Positions 1 through 12,609 of a stretch of 64,000 nt of DNA are shown in pieces. The position numbers and the translations under genes are program-made. The first letter of the stretch is position 1. Each line of letters starts with the position of its first letter. The notes beneath the pieces were generated by a model. It was not told where the DNA came from. It saw only the letters and a list, made by a program, of their open reading frames with translations, and searched no databases. This DNA comes from Todiramphus chloris collaris (taxonomy: Eukaryota; Chordata; Aves; Coraciiformes; Alcedinidae): positions 30,943,365-31,007,364 of the forward strand of contig JANVCC010000021.1 of NCBI GenBank assembly GCA_025345505.1, given 5' to 3'.

Positions 1-3000
1 TGTCATGCCAAAATGAGAAGCACTGAAGAAGTTCCTTACACCTCTGAGAGGCTCCCTGCTGATCTGAGAATCCAAGGAGCTGCAGGTGTCAAACAGCTCC
101 AGAGCATTTTAGGTTTCAACTCCTTTTTTTCTTCCTTCCATCACTGCAAGTCATTTAATATTATTCATTTCACTATGGTGTTTAGGAAATAAAACCCCAC
201 ATTTGACACATTGCATGTAAATATATGCTTGAAGCTATTGTGTAACCACACAATGTGAAAACCCAGAACGATGTCAGACTTCCACTGGAAAAGTTGAATG
301 AATCAGATTTGTCATGTCTTTGACACTTAGGTTTTTGATATAGTTTGTATAAACTTACTACTACAACCTAACACTGTCATGTGATTTAGCATACACAATA
401 ACTCCCAGTCCTTATCTGGAGTTCTTGCCATGTCAAAAAATGTACACAAAAGAACTAGATAAGCAAATATTGATGCATACCTTCGAATCATTCTGAGGGC
501 AGTATCGAATGCTTCTTATGTGCTGTGTTGCTTTTGCAGGTGTTATCTATAATAGGCAGGCTGATCTAAAATTTTAAAAAAAAAAAAAAAAGGCATTATA
601 ATTTTCATATTGAGGTATAGTTTTTCAGCCAGAAAGAAGATCAGACTATGTCCAAACACTATGTTTTCTGACATGTCATTCTGAGGTAACTATTTATCTG
701 TTTTCAAAATACATTTAGTAATGTTGTTAGCACTGTAATTGATTAAGTGTCTGCAAGGCATGATGAAAGTTGTCATCTTTTTAGTGGGAACCTTTAGAAG
801 TTTCCCGCTCTACACCTGCTGCTGTGCTGAATAATAATTTGACTTTGCTAGATGAAGGTGAAAATAATGAATCTTGCTGAAATTCCCTATGGCTGTTTAT
901 TTAAGCAAATGGAAGGGAAACATCCCCTATGGTTATTTAAAATTTTAATATCATATTCTCAGAAGAAATAATGACATAATTAAAATACAAAATAATGTCT
1001 AATGTCTAAAATTAACATGTTTAAAAAACAAAATGCAATTTCATAATATAAGGTAATATTTTTGCTGTGTTTTCTTAAACACAATGCTGAAATTAGAAGT
1101 TTTGCTTTTTGTAATGCAGGAAATTAAATATTTTCAAACATAAATTATAAAAGCTACTTATTAGTTTCAGGATATTTTGAAACCTTCCTCTTGTATAGTG
1201 AAACCTAAAGACTTGAAAAGTAGAGAAAAATATAATGAAGTAAAAATAGTAGTCTTATAAATAATTGAACAGAAATCATTATTATTATTATTACTATTTT
1301 TTCATAGTATTCAAAGGAAAAAGCATTTCTTTATTTCTTAGTACTTAAACTGATATTAAAAGAAATTTGAGACATTCTTACTGTCACTGTCTATGCCATC
1401 AGATAACATGACTCTACAGTCTGCTATTGGGCCCTCATCTGCTGATCAGCTGCAATATATGCTTATTTACTTCAAGGCTGTCCTGCAGACTGAAGCAACA
1501 CATTACCTTTAAAACATAAAACAACTGTAGTTCTCGGAAAAGTTTACTCCACAGAACTCCCCACATAAACAATATGGATAAATTATCCTCAACTTATTCT
1601 CTTTAGATTTAACAAGGTATTTAGATGGGCATCTATGTAATCATAGAAACCATGACACATTCTCAAATGCCACTTCATGTCATGTACATATTTCAAATGA
1701 GATCATTATCCTAGTGAGTTGCAATATAATCCTCATATTTTTTCAAGTACTTTTAACTGAAAAAGTACTGAAGAAATAATGATTGTTGCTTAGAGTACAG
1801 AAAGTCTCTAGGAAAGTTCTTTGTAGTTAAAGTGGCCATTCGTCCTGATGGACATTAACTGATGAATGCAGACACAAGAAATTCTATATTATCTGTCTGA
1901 AGGACAAGGCATTTATCTACCATGCTTTTAGTTATGAAGACAAGGACTGTCTTCTGAACTGTTCTGCTATACATGAGAAGGCTTCACACATTTCTTGTTA
2001 ATTTTTTTAAAGTGCTACCAAATGGTATTTGTTAGTGAACAAATAACCTTAGATGAAGGTTTTTCTTTACAGATACTGTTGAACAAACTGTAAAGCCATC
2101 AGAATTTGAATTCCTGTGGAGAATAGAGTCATCATGAAGAATGCCAAAGAAGTACATCAAATGTTACTGTTCAACTATTGAATTTCTTTCTTAGCCTTTT
2201 CTTGAATTTCTTAGAAATACATCAGTGTTAGGTGATATTACTAGCTCTTTTTGTCTAGTAACTAATTGAACAATTTATGTTATTGCTTGATAAAGAATAA
2301 GCCTTTTTGCACTATGTCAGCATAGCCAATTTTACTTCAAACACCAAGTCTTGAATAACTAGAAAGTCAAAGAAAAAAAGAAAAAAAGAAAAAAAAAAAA
2401 AAGAGGGAGAGAGATAGAGAGAAAGATAGGGAGAATCTGAATGATGTATATTAAAGGATTTTGTAGGTTTAATTGAATTCAGCACTTTACAGTATAATTT
2501 TCTGTAGTTTTGAAAGAATATTAGTTAAATTCAAAAATCAGAACTTGGAAACTCAAATCATATGAAATAACCAGACAACATGCAGGTATGCTTTTAAACA
2601 GACAACAAATTAAAGGATCATGCTGTTGCTCCTGTTTTTCTTTAATAAAATATAGTACAAGCTATAGGCATTTTTTGATTTGTATTTCAGTGTATAACAA
2701 ATTATCACAGTAATATTTCTTTTTGTCATAACATGGTCATGTGCAGCTCCTTTCTTCAGTGAGCTGTTTAAGACTGTAGTTTCAAAAGGAAGTTAAAAAG
2801 ACATAAACTTGTCAAAAAAAATTATAGTAAGAATCACAGAAATATAGAACTACAATGAGTTAGAAGTTGTCAAAAATAATTATAGTTAGAACACAGAGAT
2901 CCAGACCTACCATGAATTATCAGAACATTTTATTATGGTTCCCTCCATAAAATCAGCTTTCACATGTTTTATGCTAGTCAAACAAGTTAAATATGAATTA

Positions 3001-3520
3001 ATTCCATCAGATTTTTTTTTTGTTATTATTATTTAGATAACTTCTCAGATCTGCTTTGTACTATCATTATTGTTATTGGTGTTTCAAAGGAATCAAAAGA
3101 AAATTGTCCATTATAAAATAGTGAATTTGTTATCAACCTAAACAAGAAACAGTCTCTTCTTTTGATTTAAGTACTACTCCCTTTTCCAATAGACAAGACT
3201 TTTACAAAAAGGAAAATTATTTTGTTCTACCTTTTTTTTTCCCCCCTGTATTTTGTTTGAATAATTATCTCTGTGTAAAACACATAAGATAAAAGCTTTG
3301 TGAAATCAAGCCAAGCTTTTTCAAGTGGAGCATAATGACTCATTATAACTTCCAGATGTAGTTTCAGTAGCAAAAAAGTGCTCCAGATTTCATTTTAGGT
3401 TTTCAGCTTCAGAGGACATGCTAATGGGAGAGACTTAGGCTCCCCATAGTGTGATATCAGAAAGTAACTCTCTGGTGCCCCCTGTGTTCACACTAAACTA
3501 TCTGTCAGTGGTACATCTCA
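1..3520. other. AT-rich unique DNA, no gene recognised
   Basis: No reading frame of useful length and no recognisable mobile element. It contains an A16 run at 576-591 and an A-rich tract grading into GA repeats at about 2368-2435. The rest is AT-rich single-copy-looking sequence, which may be intergenic or intronic. Confidence 0.6.
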
Positions 3521-4030
3521 CATAATTATAGCATCAGAATGTTTTCGATTGTAAGGGAACTTTAAAGGTCATCTAGTACAACCCCCTCTGCAGCGAGCAG
3601 TGAAATCCTCAACTAGATTAGGTTGCTTAGAGCCTCATCCAGTCTGACCTTTAATGTCTCCAGGAATGGGGCCTCCACACTGTTTCAGCGTTCCACCACA
3701 CTCACAGTAAACAACTTCTTCCTAATGTCTAAATGAAATCTGCCTTTCTCTAGTTTAAAACCATTGCCCCTCATCATATTGCTACATGCCCTTGTAAATA
3801 GGCCCTCTCCAGCTTTCTTGTAGGCCCCCTTCAGGTAGTGGAAGGCCACTATAAGGTCTCTTCCTGTTCAGGCTGAGGAACTCCAATTCTCTCAGCCTTT
3901 CTTCATAGGAGAGGTGTTCCAGTCCTCTGATCACTTTTGTGGCCCTCCTCTGGACCTACCCCAACAGGTTCATGTCCTTCTTCTGCTGAAGGCTCCTGAG
4001 CTGGACACAGTACTCTAGGTGGGTTGTCAG
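3521..4030 (-). mobile_element. CR1 LINE, 3' end fragment
   Basis: The reverse complement reads as the C-terminal end of CR1 ORF2 followed by the 3' untranslated tail. Recognisable pieces include the antisense of the motifs for '[16 protein letters not shown]'-like and '[21 protein letters not shown]'-like stretches, in broken frames. The 3' end lies at the left, near the diverged octamer tail (tagcatcagaatg). The copy is 5'-truncated as usual for CR1, and many frame breaks show it is dead. Confidence 0.9.
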
Positions 4031-4655
4031 CTAATTTTGCTATCTCATCTGGTATTTCTAGATAGAAATATGAAATGAAGTGAGTGTAGGTAGGATACAA
4101 CACGCTTGAATTTGTATGGAAGAAAGTTTTGAAATATTTTCTGATTTATTCATTCTATATTGCTTGGTCTTCCTCTGTGTGCAGGTGAGCTTGCCACACC
4201 TAGACTGAGACACAGCTTACTCAATGTGTTTACACAAGGTAACTCTTCAGCAAAAGAAAAATCCCTAAGCAGTAAAATTATCTTCAAAAGAATAGTCCAA
4301 GTGATTAGGAAGTAAACAGAGTTAAAGAAAAAAAAGATATTTAGTAATAAAGCAATTTGATTTTCTTTTAGAAAAACTGAATTTTAAATAAGCTTGAGAA
4401 TGGATGTGTGTCGTAAACTACTTTGATGTTGTAGTCTTTCAGTTCTCCATATAAAGAATCTGTCTTTAGTAATGTATGTATATCTTTCCAGGCTTCACTT
4501 TTGAGCCTTTTCCCCACACAAATTATGTTGTGCATAAAGAGTCAGTTCCTAAGTCTCAACCTGCAATATTGTCAAGATGCAGGTGTTCCCAAGCATGGAA
4601 GCCCAAAACAGCACACAAATTCACCAGATTAGGAGGTATTTCAAAATAAAGGCTT
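4031..4655. other. AT-rich spacer between two CR1 fragments
   Basis: No gene or repeat recognised. Both flanking CR1 fragments are on the minus strand but are separate insertions, because each has its own 3' end. Confidence 0.5.
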
Positions 4656-4890
4656 TATAGAATCATTTAGGTTGGAAAAGTCTTTTAAGATCCTTAAGTC
4701 CAAGATTTAACCTAACACTACTATGTCCAGCACTAAACCATGTCCCTCAGCACTTCATTTACACTTTCAAATACCTCCAGGGATGTTGACTCAACCACTT
4801 CCCTGTGCAGTCTGTTCCAGTGCTTGACAACCTTTTAGGTAAAATAATTTTTCATAGTACTCAATCTAAACCTCCCCTGGCACAACCGGA
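4656..4890 (-). mobile_element. CR1 LINE, short 3' fragment
   Basis: Reverse complement of the CR1 3' region. It begins at the left with the terminal tagaatcat / ggttggaaaag signature and continues through the antisense of the 'WNRLHREVVESTSLEVFESV'-like C-terminus. About 235 bp remain. It is strongly diverged and 5'-truncated. Confidence 0.88.
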
Positions 4891-5743
4891 AGCTTTTTAC
4901 TTCAAATTAGTTATATACATCTCTAAAATATCATCTGAAATGTATGTTTATATAACTTTTGGTTATGTCTGAAGTAAGTCAGAGCTTTGGGTTACAGGCT
5001 TTCAAGAGAACGAGGTGACAAAATATTGTATACTTTGCTTTCTGATTTCTTTGGTAGTTAATGATCCTGGTGACTAAACCTACTGTATCTACTTTTGCTA
5101 GAAATCCCACACACTCCTCCCATGCCCCAAAAAATAGTGTTTGGCTTTTTATACACCAAGTCTAAATCTCAAGGTCAGTTCTTTATAGTTTTACAAACTG
5201 TGGTAATTTAAGTTACATTAAACTTAAATTTTGTAAATACCAGAAATGTTTGGTGTCTTATTTATTAAAAAACAAAACACATAAAAATATAAATAAACAA
5301 CCTAACCAAACAAAACCAAAATGAATCAAAACAACAAAAACAAACCAAAGCACCAAACCCCATGGCATAGTCCTATAAGATTGTAATTTGAAACACATCT
5401 TGCACAAAACAGAAATAAAAGGGTCTTTGGCTTCTTACTTTAAAGAAGTTATTATTAAAAACTCTTTTTAGGACTGAATAGTCCTAAAATCAAACCTTGT
5501 TTCTTGTGATACAAGAGAAAAAGAATGCTTTTTTTGAAGGTGACAGAGCCATTCCTGCTTAACAAAGAAATTATGTCATATGAATTATTTTTATGTAGTA
5601 TATAAGTACATCACTATAGCAGGCAGTGAAACAGTATACTGGAAAATTCTTTTTTTTTTTTTTTTTTTCCCTAAGAAACCAACTTTACAAAAGCAACCAA
5701 AAGGTTAGTATTGCAAAAATAAATCCCAGAGAAATATCAAGAG
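4891..5743. other. AT-rich spacer with A-rich and poly-T tracts
   Basis: No gene seen. It holds an A/C-rich low-complexity stretch (about 5268-5360) and a T19 run at 5650-5668. Confidence 0.5.
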
Positions 5744-6466
5744 TGCTGTGGTATGAGTGAGAACAGAATTAATTCTGTTTTGTAATTATGTTTTTCACTT
5801 CAGTTTAACTGCACTTTCCAAAGTTAATGCTGTATTTTCACAGACAGTGTTTGCTTCTGGCAGTTACCATCACCAGTGGTAATGCTTGATGTTTAGACTT
5901 ATTACCAAGGATTTGTATGCAGACTAAGGTCACTGCTAAAACTTGTGTGCTGGGTTGGGGGATGCAGAAAGCAAAAAGCCGCACCTGTGGGGTGGAGCAG
6001 ATAGGACAACTGACCTTAAACAGACCAACATGGTATTCCATCCCATGTATGTCATATTCAGTATGAAGGTGTACGATCACAAAGGTCAATCTCTCTTCTT
6101 CAATGGCTGACATCTGAGGAGTACATTGTCCATTCTGCCTTTGATAAAGATCCATGTATTCCTGAATCCAGTTCCCATCTGTCACTGAGTCCAGTCTGGG
6201 ACTTCTCCAGTGGCTGCTTCTCAGAATCAGTGATGATAGTGATATAACTGCCATCAGCAGGGTTGGTTTCAATATTGGTTTTGTATATATTTGCATATAT
6301 TCCATTTTATTATTTTACTTTTTACATTAGAGACGGTTTAGTTTTCTTTTCGATTCCATAAGTCTCTCTCCCTTATTCTCTTTCTCTTCCCCTCGGGGCA
6401 AGAAAAGGGGTTAACAGAGAGCATCTGTTTTAAGTCTACTATCCAGCCCATTTCTAAGTTTTGACA
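5744..6466 (+). mobile_element. Solo LTR, endogenous retrovirus family A, copy 1
   Basis: About 720 bp, beginning TGCTGTGG and ending TTTTGACA. It is alignable over its whole length with the copies at 36678-37425 and 39473-40196, and at both ends with the inverted copy at 10559-11240. Shared landmarks are an early GAATTAATTCTGTT segment, a mid-LTR block near the presumed TATA region, and a late TTTTGTATATATTTG segment. No clean target-site duplication was found for this copy (aagag on the left, tagca on the right), so the ends are less certain than in the sister copies. A 155-codon open frame runs antisense through it (5838-6305) and is judged a by-product of LTR sequence. Confidence 0.85.
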
Positions 6467-8948
6467 TAGCATTTCTAATAGGGGACTTTTGTACCACTCA
6501 GTTAAAAAAAAAAAAAAAAGGATGCGAAATTAGGATAATTTGTTTTGTAGCACAAAGTGTAATGTTTTTCTCTGAGAATGAAGCTTTTTTTTTTAATTTG
6601 AAAATGAATGGCAACATTTTTTTTAGACTTCTGTAGGTACCACATTTGTTATTTCTGCTCAGGGTTAAGAGTTCTACTGTATTTAATTGTTGTTTTCACA
6701 GAAGCTACTTTGAATTTGTTGTCATCTTTTTTACTCTTTAAACTTTTATTGTATCTTCTGGATCCTATTTGAGATGAAGGATCAGAACAGCATACACTAC
6801 AGTATATGACAATATAGTCATATAATACAAACAATAGCATTAAAATATTTATTTTATTGGGTTTGCTGTTCTTTTCCAAACATAATTTTTCCATTGTTTG
6901 TTTTTATGTGTTGTCAACCTTGAGCATAGAGATGATATATTCATAATTTTTTTTTTTCCTTGAAAAAGTAATTTCTCCATAGCAAAGGCCTATTCAGAAC
7001 TTTTCTCTGTGTGGTTCAGAAAATAAGATTGTACTTTTCAATGTGAATTGCTTTTGAATTATCTTCACAAAATTTTGTCTCCCCTTTTATTTTTTTTTCT
7101 GATGAATCCACAGTATAAGTATCTCTTTATTGTTTGCCAAAATACCTGAATTTTGTTGCTTACTGTCATTTTCCAAAACATATGTGTCCATATTTACCAA
7201 GGATGAACACAAACATCCTCATGAGATGCCATTGGTTAATTTCTTCCACTGTGAAGCTTCTTGTCTACTGAAAAATTTGCAGTCTTTTTCTAGTCATTTG
7301 AGAACAATTTTCTATTTTGTCTTATCACACCTTATTTTCTTCAAGACTTGTGGTAAGGACTTTATCCAATATGTTCACTAAATCCTTCAGAGAGATCTGG
7401 ATAATAGGACAGCTATCTCCCATATTGTTTGTCATAGATATGAGCAGTGACTCAGACTTGCTAAGGTAAGACTCAGACTAAATTCATACATTTCATGAAG
7501 TGGAGGTAAATTCATAAAGATTGATACTATTCTGGTAACAAGTTTCCTTCCACATCAGTCATATCAGTACACCTTCTAGGACACCATAGCCCAAGCAATG
7601 CTGATGCATAAATGTCCTCTGATTTCTTGACTCTGCTGTCTACAATACACAAAAATATGTTGCCAAATAATTTTTTTGCTAATCTTTAAATAAAATCTTT
7701 AAATAATCTTTAAAAAAAAATAAAAATGCTCACATCCTCTGGTAGAATCTTGGGAACATATTGGCTATGTCTGCATCATAAAACTTTTTTCTTAATTGCA
7801 CTACTTTCTGCAATAAATTTTGCATGGTGCAAAAAGTTTTTAAATATGCCACAATTTACATAATTTTAAAACCCCTAAAACTACAAAGAAAATTATTTCT
7901 GGTTTATTTGGTCATATTTTGAACAGCATTGCTTGGGACTGCACTTCAATGTATCATCTCAAAGCAGCTCTGCCTGATTGTTGGATTCTTAAGTTCCTGT
8001 CCAGTTCTCTGGTAACCAAATGGAAACTGCTACAAAATCTGGGTCTTCACTAGATTTCCCATAATCTTGGGCCTGAGACATGTTTTGTGGAGATATTTTA
8101 CATATGTGTATATATATGTATATATAATGTTCTCATGATAAGAATAAATTGTTTCCAGATAAAAGCATTTGTGTTTTCACCTACCAAAACATGCTGCACA
8201 CAGAAAAATATTCTGGGGTGATATCTGAGAATATTAATGCTACTGCAATTAAGACAACTAGAGGAGTGCTTGAGACTTCTCCATTCTATACATAATATCT
8301 ATTGAATTTGTTCCTGTTATGTTCTAGTCTTCACATTTTTGCTTTCTTTTAAAAAAAAAGACCAGCTTGTTCTGCTCAGAGGTAAATTGACATTTGTGAA
8401 AGGCAATGTGACCAGCCTTCTTGACTGTTGTGTATATAAGTCTGAGAACAAGGACAAAAAAAAATGACAACATAAACCAAGAGTCTTCAAAACTGATCAA
8501 TTACATCATTTGAGCATTAAATGTGAGTCTCAAGTGGTGACTATTTCTCGTGTTAGATCAACAAGGTTGAAAGTTGCACCTTGAACCATTACCTTCCTCT
8601 TGCATCCCATAAGATGATATTCTACAAGTATGTTGTTAAATTGTTTTCTGCCACAGCATGCTGTAATAACAAGCTATCCATCAACACATACAGTATTTTC
8701 AGTATCAGATATGGTGCAATACTCTTTATCTCACCATCCTTGACTAATATCTATAAAACTATACTATAATTAAGTGATTTTTAAATTAGATGAAGATGTG
8801 AAATCCACATGTTCAGATAGGTTGAATTCTTTTTGAAGTTCGAGAAGCAGTTCTAGTAACTGACTTAAATTCAGTACCCTGTAGGGTATAAATGTATAAT
8901 GGTAATTCTGCTAGAATAGGTATTGAAGTTTGCCTTTAAATTCTACTA
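6467..8948. other. AT-rich unique DNA
   Basis: No gene or transposon recognised. It includes A17 at about 6504-6519 and short AT-rich runs. Open frames at 6649-6894 and 7130-7381 have no recognisable motifs and look like chance. Confidence 0.5.
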
Positions 8949-9164
8949 TTAAACATTGATCCAGACAAACTTTCTTGTAGTGAATGTCCCTGCAATGTTT
9001 CTCACAGCAGCACGGACAACAGCTTTTCTGTTGTGTGAAGGACTGTAGCACATTACAAAAATTAATTTCCATTCTGTATCAGAACAATCATCGCAGATGT
9101 AGAAATTTCCTATGAACTGTAAATAATATTCTTGATTCTGTTCTACTGATATTCTTTTCTCCAA
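8949..9164 (-). pseudogene. Open frame with weak beta-1,3-glycosyltransferase-like signature; very uncertain
   Basis: A 71-codon minus-strand frame. Just upstream on that strand (about 9180) is an acceptor-like sequence ending in TTTATTAG, so it could be an exon rather than start at its ATG. Its C-terminal part reads LIFVMCYSPSHNRKAVVRAA followed by VRNIAG. This resembles the family pattern of a hydrophobic strand, C, SP, then R-x-A-I-R-x-T-W-G in beta-1,3-galactosyl- and N-acetylglucosaminyltransferases. The nearly invariant T-W pair is I-A here, and a stop follows at the position of the next conserved strand. No further conserved blocks (DxD, ED) were found downstream. It may be a decayed fragment or pure coincidence; I lean to coincidence. 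Confidence 0.15.
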
Positions 9165-10439
9165 ATCAATCCACCTAATAAAACAAGATATGTTGGAATC
9201 TCAGAAAACTAAGAAAATATATTTATGCTAATTAACTAAAGAGTGTCAAGGAATGAGTTTGAGAACAGATACAAAGCTAGCACGCTCACAGATGAGGCTT
9301 CAATTTCAGCTTAGGGAACTTCAGTGTCCTGGAATTATTACCAAGAGATTATATAAAAAATATGGGGAAGAGAATGCAAATGTATAGATTTGAGCCACCT
9401 TGTGCTATTTGTCCTCGAGTCTGCAGAATGGACTTTGGAATATGTTATGTATTGAATAGATGTGGCTTGGAAATCTAGGTATCCAGAAGAGTGTAAAGTT
9501 CTTAATATGTCATCACTCAGTAAAATCAAGGACCTCAGGAGGTTTACTTCCTCGTGTTTTACTTTTCTACTCAATGATGACGATGATGGATTTTTTAATT
9601 GTTGTTTTTTTTTTTTTTTTTAACATATATAAATAGATTTAACAGAACCGTTTGAACTGCTTGTATTTGCACGTAATACCATTAGTTTTATGTATTTTAA
9701 AAATTATTATATAAAAAAAATCTACAGTTCTAGTTAAATCTTTTTTTTTTCTGTTAAAACATGTAGTTTCTTTCTTGTATTTCTATTGATAAAGTATTTA
9801 TTTTTCGAATGATGATGCTTCACACTTACAAGTTTTTCATGTAGAAGTTTTCCAATTTATGTTTTCACAAAGAGCACTTCAGTTTATATTAGTACTATAA
9901 ATGTAGGGCCTCCTGTTATTTATGTTTACATTTGCACATTTACACTCACCACTGAAGCAAAAGTGTATTTGTAGATGAAAATAAAAATAGAATTTAGCAA
10001 AAAATACATATATACATATACATATACATATATACATACATATACAGTTGCATGCACTGTCATATAATGACCATGACATTAGAGATATGACACGTTTCTT
10101 TTTTGAGTTCCATATAATGATGTCCTTCTCCACTCAGTGGATCCAAGTAAATCACAGTTTGGTCCTTTGCATGGGGAGAAGTAAGAGGAAGAACTTTATT
10201 TCAAGATGAAGATTTTATGGTGTCTATTATCTTCAGTGACAAGTCATGGTCAGAAGTGTTGAAGGCTGATGTAGGACATAAATGGCTCTGAGGAATTTTG
10301 TAGCTGAGATACGTCTTTGACATGAGAAAGTTACAGGAAAAATATATATTAAGATTTTAGAAACTTAAATATCACTGTCTGCATACAGGATCCTACATTT
10401 TAGATTTAGCTAATGTCTCTCTTGATCCTTTAGCTGTTG
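9165..10439. other. AT-rich unique DNA with T-run and TACATA repeat
   Basis: Contains T17 at about 9605-9621 and a TACATA-type microsatellite at about 10004-10046. No gene seen. Confidence 0.55.
10004..10046. repeat. (TACATA)n-like microsatellite
   Basis: Alternating TACATA/TATACA units over about 43 bp with small interruptions. Confidence 0.85.
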
Positions 10440-10558
10440 ATCAGTGTTGATAAGTTCACAGATGACACCAATTTAAGCAGGAGTGTTGATCTGCATGAGG
10501 ATAGTGAGGCTCTACAGAGAGATTTGTATAGATTGGAATGTTGGGCCAACATTAACGG
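10440..10558 (+). mobile_element. CR1 LINE, 5' part of an LTR-interrupted copy
   Basis: Matches the CR1 ORF2 segment just after the reverse-transcriptase YADD-like region (sense of 'KFTDDTNLSRSVDLHEDSE'-like). It stops exactly where a family-A LTR begins and resumes at 11241 with the sequence coding for 'NGMSFNKAKCWVLHLGHN'-like residues. The two halves are one insertion. Confidence 0.9.
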
Positions 10559-11240
10559 TGTCACTGTTTACTGTCAGGGCAGCCCCCTAGACCTATAACA
10601 GATGCTCTCTGTTAATCCTCCCCCCCTCCCCAGGGGGGGAGGAGAAAGGGAATAAGGGAGAGAGACTAACTGATTAGAAAAGGAAACTAGAACAGCTTTC
10701 ATGAAAAGGAAATTAATAATTATAAAAATTGAATATATACAAATATATACAAAACTAGTATTGAACCCAACCCCCCTGATGGTAATTCCAGGCAGAACGG
10801 ACAGAGACCTCCTTGGGTGCTTCGAGGAAGGAGCCGAAAGAGGACCTGAGCCAAGCCAAGAAAAAGCTGGCAAGGCAGTCCAAGAGGGGAGAGAAGAGCC
10901 CAGAGACCCTTCAGATCCCACAGCTCTAAACCAAATATGGTGTATATGGGATGGAATACCTCGTTGGCCAGTTTAGAGTTACCCGTCCTGTCCACTCCTC
11001 CCTGCAGGTGCAGCCTTTCACTTTCTGCACCCCCTGCAATGTGGTACACAAGACCCAGCAGTGGCCTTGGTCTGCATATCAATCCTTTGTAGTAACTCTA
11101 AACATGAGGTGTTATCAGTGCTAGAAGCAAACACTGTCTGTGAAAACAGGCTGCTAACTTCAGACAGTGCAGTTAATTAGAAGAGCTGAAAAGTAAAATT
11201 ACTGAACAGAATTAGTTCTGTTTTCACTCAAACCAGGACA
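10559..11240 (-). mobile_element. Solo LTR, family A, copy 2, inserted in CR1
   Basis: 682 bp. Read on the minus strand it begins TGTCCTGGTTTGAGTG and ends with CAGTGACA. It is flanked by a 5-bp target-site duplication, aacgg (10554-10558) and aatgg (11241-11245), with one transition, and it interrupts a CR1 copy precisely. Both ends match the other family-A LTRs. A central block of about 150 bp (roughly 10790-10940) does not match them and is more GC-rich. The 5-bp duplication fits the ERVL/class III group, though assignment needs a repeat library. Confidence 0.93.
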
Positions 11241-12032
11241 AATGGTATGAGCTTCAACAAGGCCAAGTGCTGGGTCCTGCACTTGGGCCACAATAACCCA
11301 ATGTAATGCTACAAGCTTGGGAAAGTGTGGCTGGAAAGCTGTCTGGTAGAAAAGGACCTGGGGGTTCTAGTTGACAAGAGGCTGAATATATGAGTCAGAA
11401 GTGTACCCAGGTGGTCAAGAAAGCTAATGGCATCCTGGCTTGTATTAGAAATAGTGTGAGCAGCAAAAGTAGAGAGATGATTGTCCCCCTGTACTCAGTA
11501 CTGGTGAGGCCATACCTTGTCTACTGTGTCCAGTTTTGGGCACCTCAGTGCAAGAGAGATATCAAGGTGCTGGAGTGAGTGCAGAGGAGGGCAACAAAGC
11601 TGGTGAAGGACCTGAAGAGTAAATCTTATGAAGAGCGATTGAAGGAGCTGGGACTGTTTAGTCTGAGGAAGAGGAGGCTAAGGGGAGACCTCATCACTCT
11701 CTTACAAGTACCTAAAAGGACACTGTAGAGAGGTTGGTGCTGGTCTCTTCTCACAGGTAACTAGCGATAGAACAAGAGGGAATGGATTCAAGCTGCAGCT
11801 GGGTAGGTTGAGGCTGGACATTAGGGAAAATTTTTTCACAGAAGGAGTAGTCAGACAGTGGAATAGGCTCCCCAGGGAGGTGGTTGAGTCACCATCTTTG
11901 AATGTGTTTAAGGGTCGTTTAGATGTGTTTTAGAGGGACATGGTTTAGGGGTGAACTTTATAGAGTAGGGTTAATGGCTGGACTTGATCCCAAGGGTCTT
12001 TTCCAACCTGAACGATACTATGATACTATGAT
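11241..12032 (+). mobile_element. CR1 LINE, 3' part of an LTR-interrupted copy
   Basis: Continues the CR1 left at 10558. It codes, with frameshifts and stops, for the ORF2 C-terminus: '[20 protein letters not shown]' and then '[20 protein letters not shown]' are readable. It ends in the 3' tail ctatgatactatgatt. Many interruptions make it non-functional. Confidence 0.95.
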
Positions 12033-12609
12033 TAGTGGCTCATTTCAGTTTCCATACTTAGTTAACTAGTGTTATTTGAGATGCTGTAGGGTATATTGGC
12101 CTTGAACTGCCACCTGAGAAGGATACAAATAAAAAAATTACTCCAGTAAGTCCTGCACTACAGGTGGTTATGAATATCTCAGATACCCCTGGGCATCTTA
12201 AATGTCAGTATACTCCTACAAGAGGACATCCATACTGATTTTTAAGATTTTCCTTGACCATACTCAAGGAACCAGGTGCAGTCTTACATTTTAAAATGTA
12301 TGAACTGAATCCCACCCCAGCTGCTTTACACAGACAAAGTAAGGTCTTCTTATATTCAATGGAGAGTAACAGAAACCTCTGGAGGACAGTTCATGTCATT
12401 CTGAGGTATCACAGAGAAAATAATCATTTGCACTTTTTATTTCTAGGCCTTGGCTGTTAAGGTTACTGGATAGGATGTAGACACGAGATATCTTAAAGAT
12501 GTATAAAGCCAGGTTAGATTAATCTATTTTCTTCACATAAGTGAACTTCAGTCTATATAAACTGTACAACAGGTATTTCCATTTTCCTGCTTATTCTTTC
12601 TCCCCTCTT
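12033..12609. other. Unique spacer
   Basis: No gene or repeat recognised. An open frame at 12254-12460 has no recognisable features. Confidence 0.45.

Noticed and set aside
6467-6471. Target-site duplication for LTR A copy 1
   Set aside because: The left flank aagag and right flank tagca do not match.
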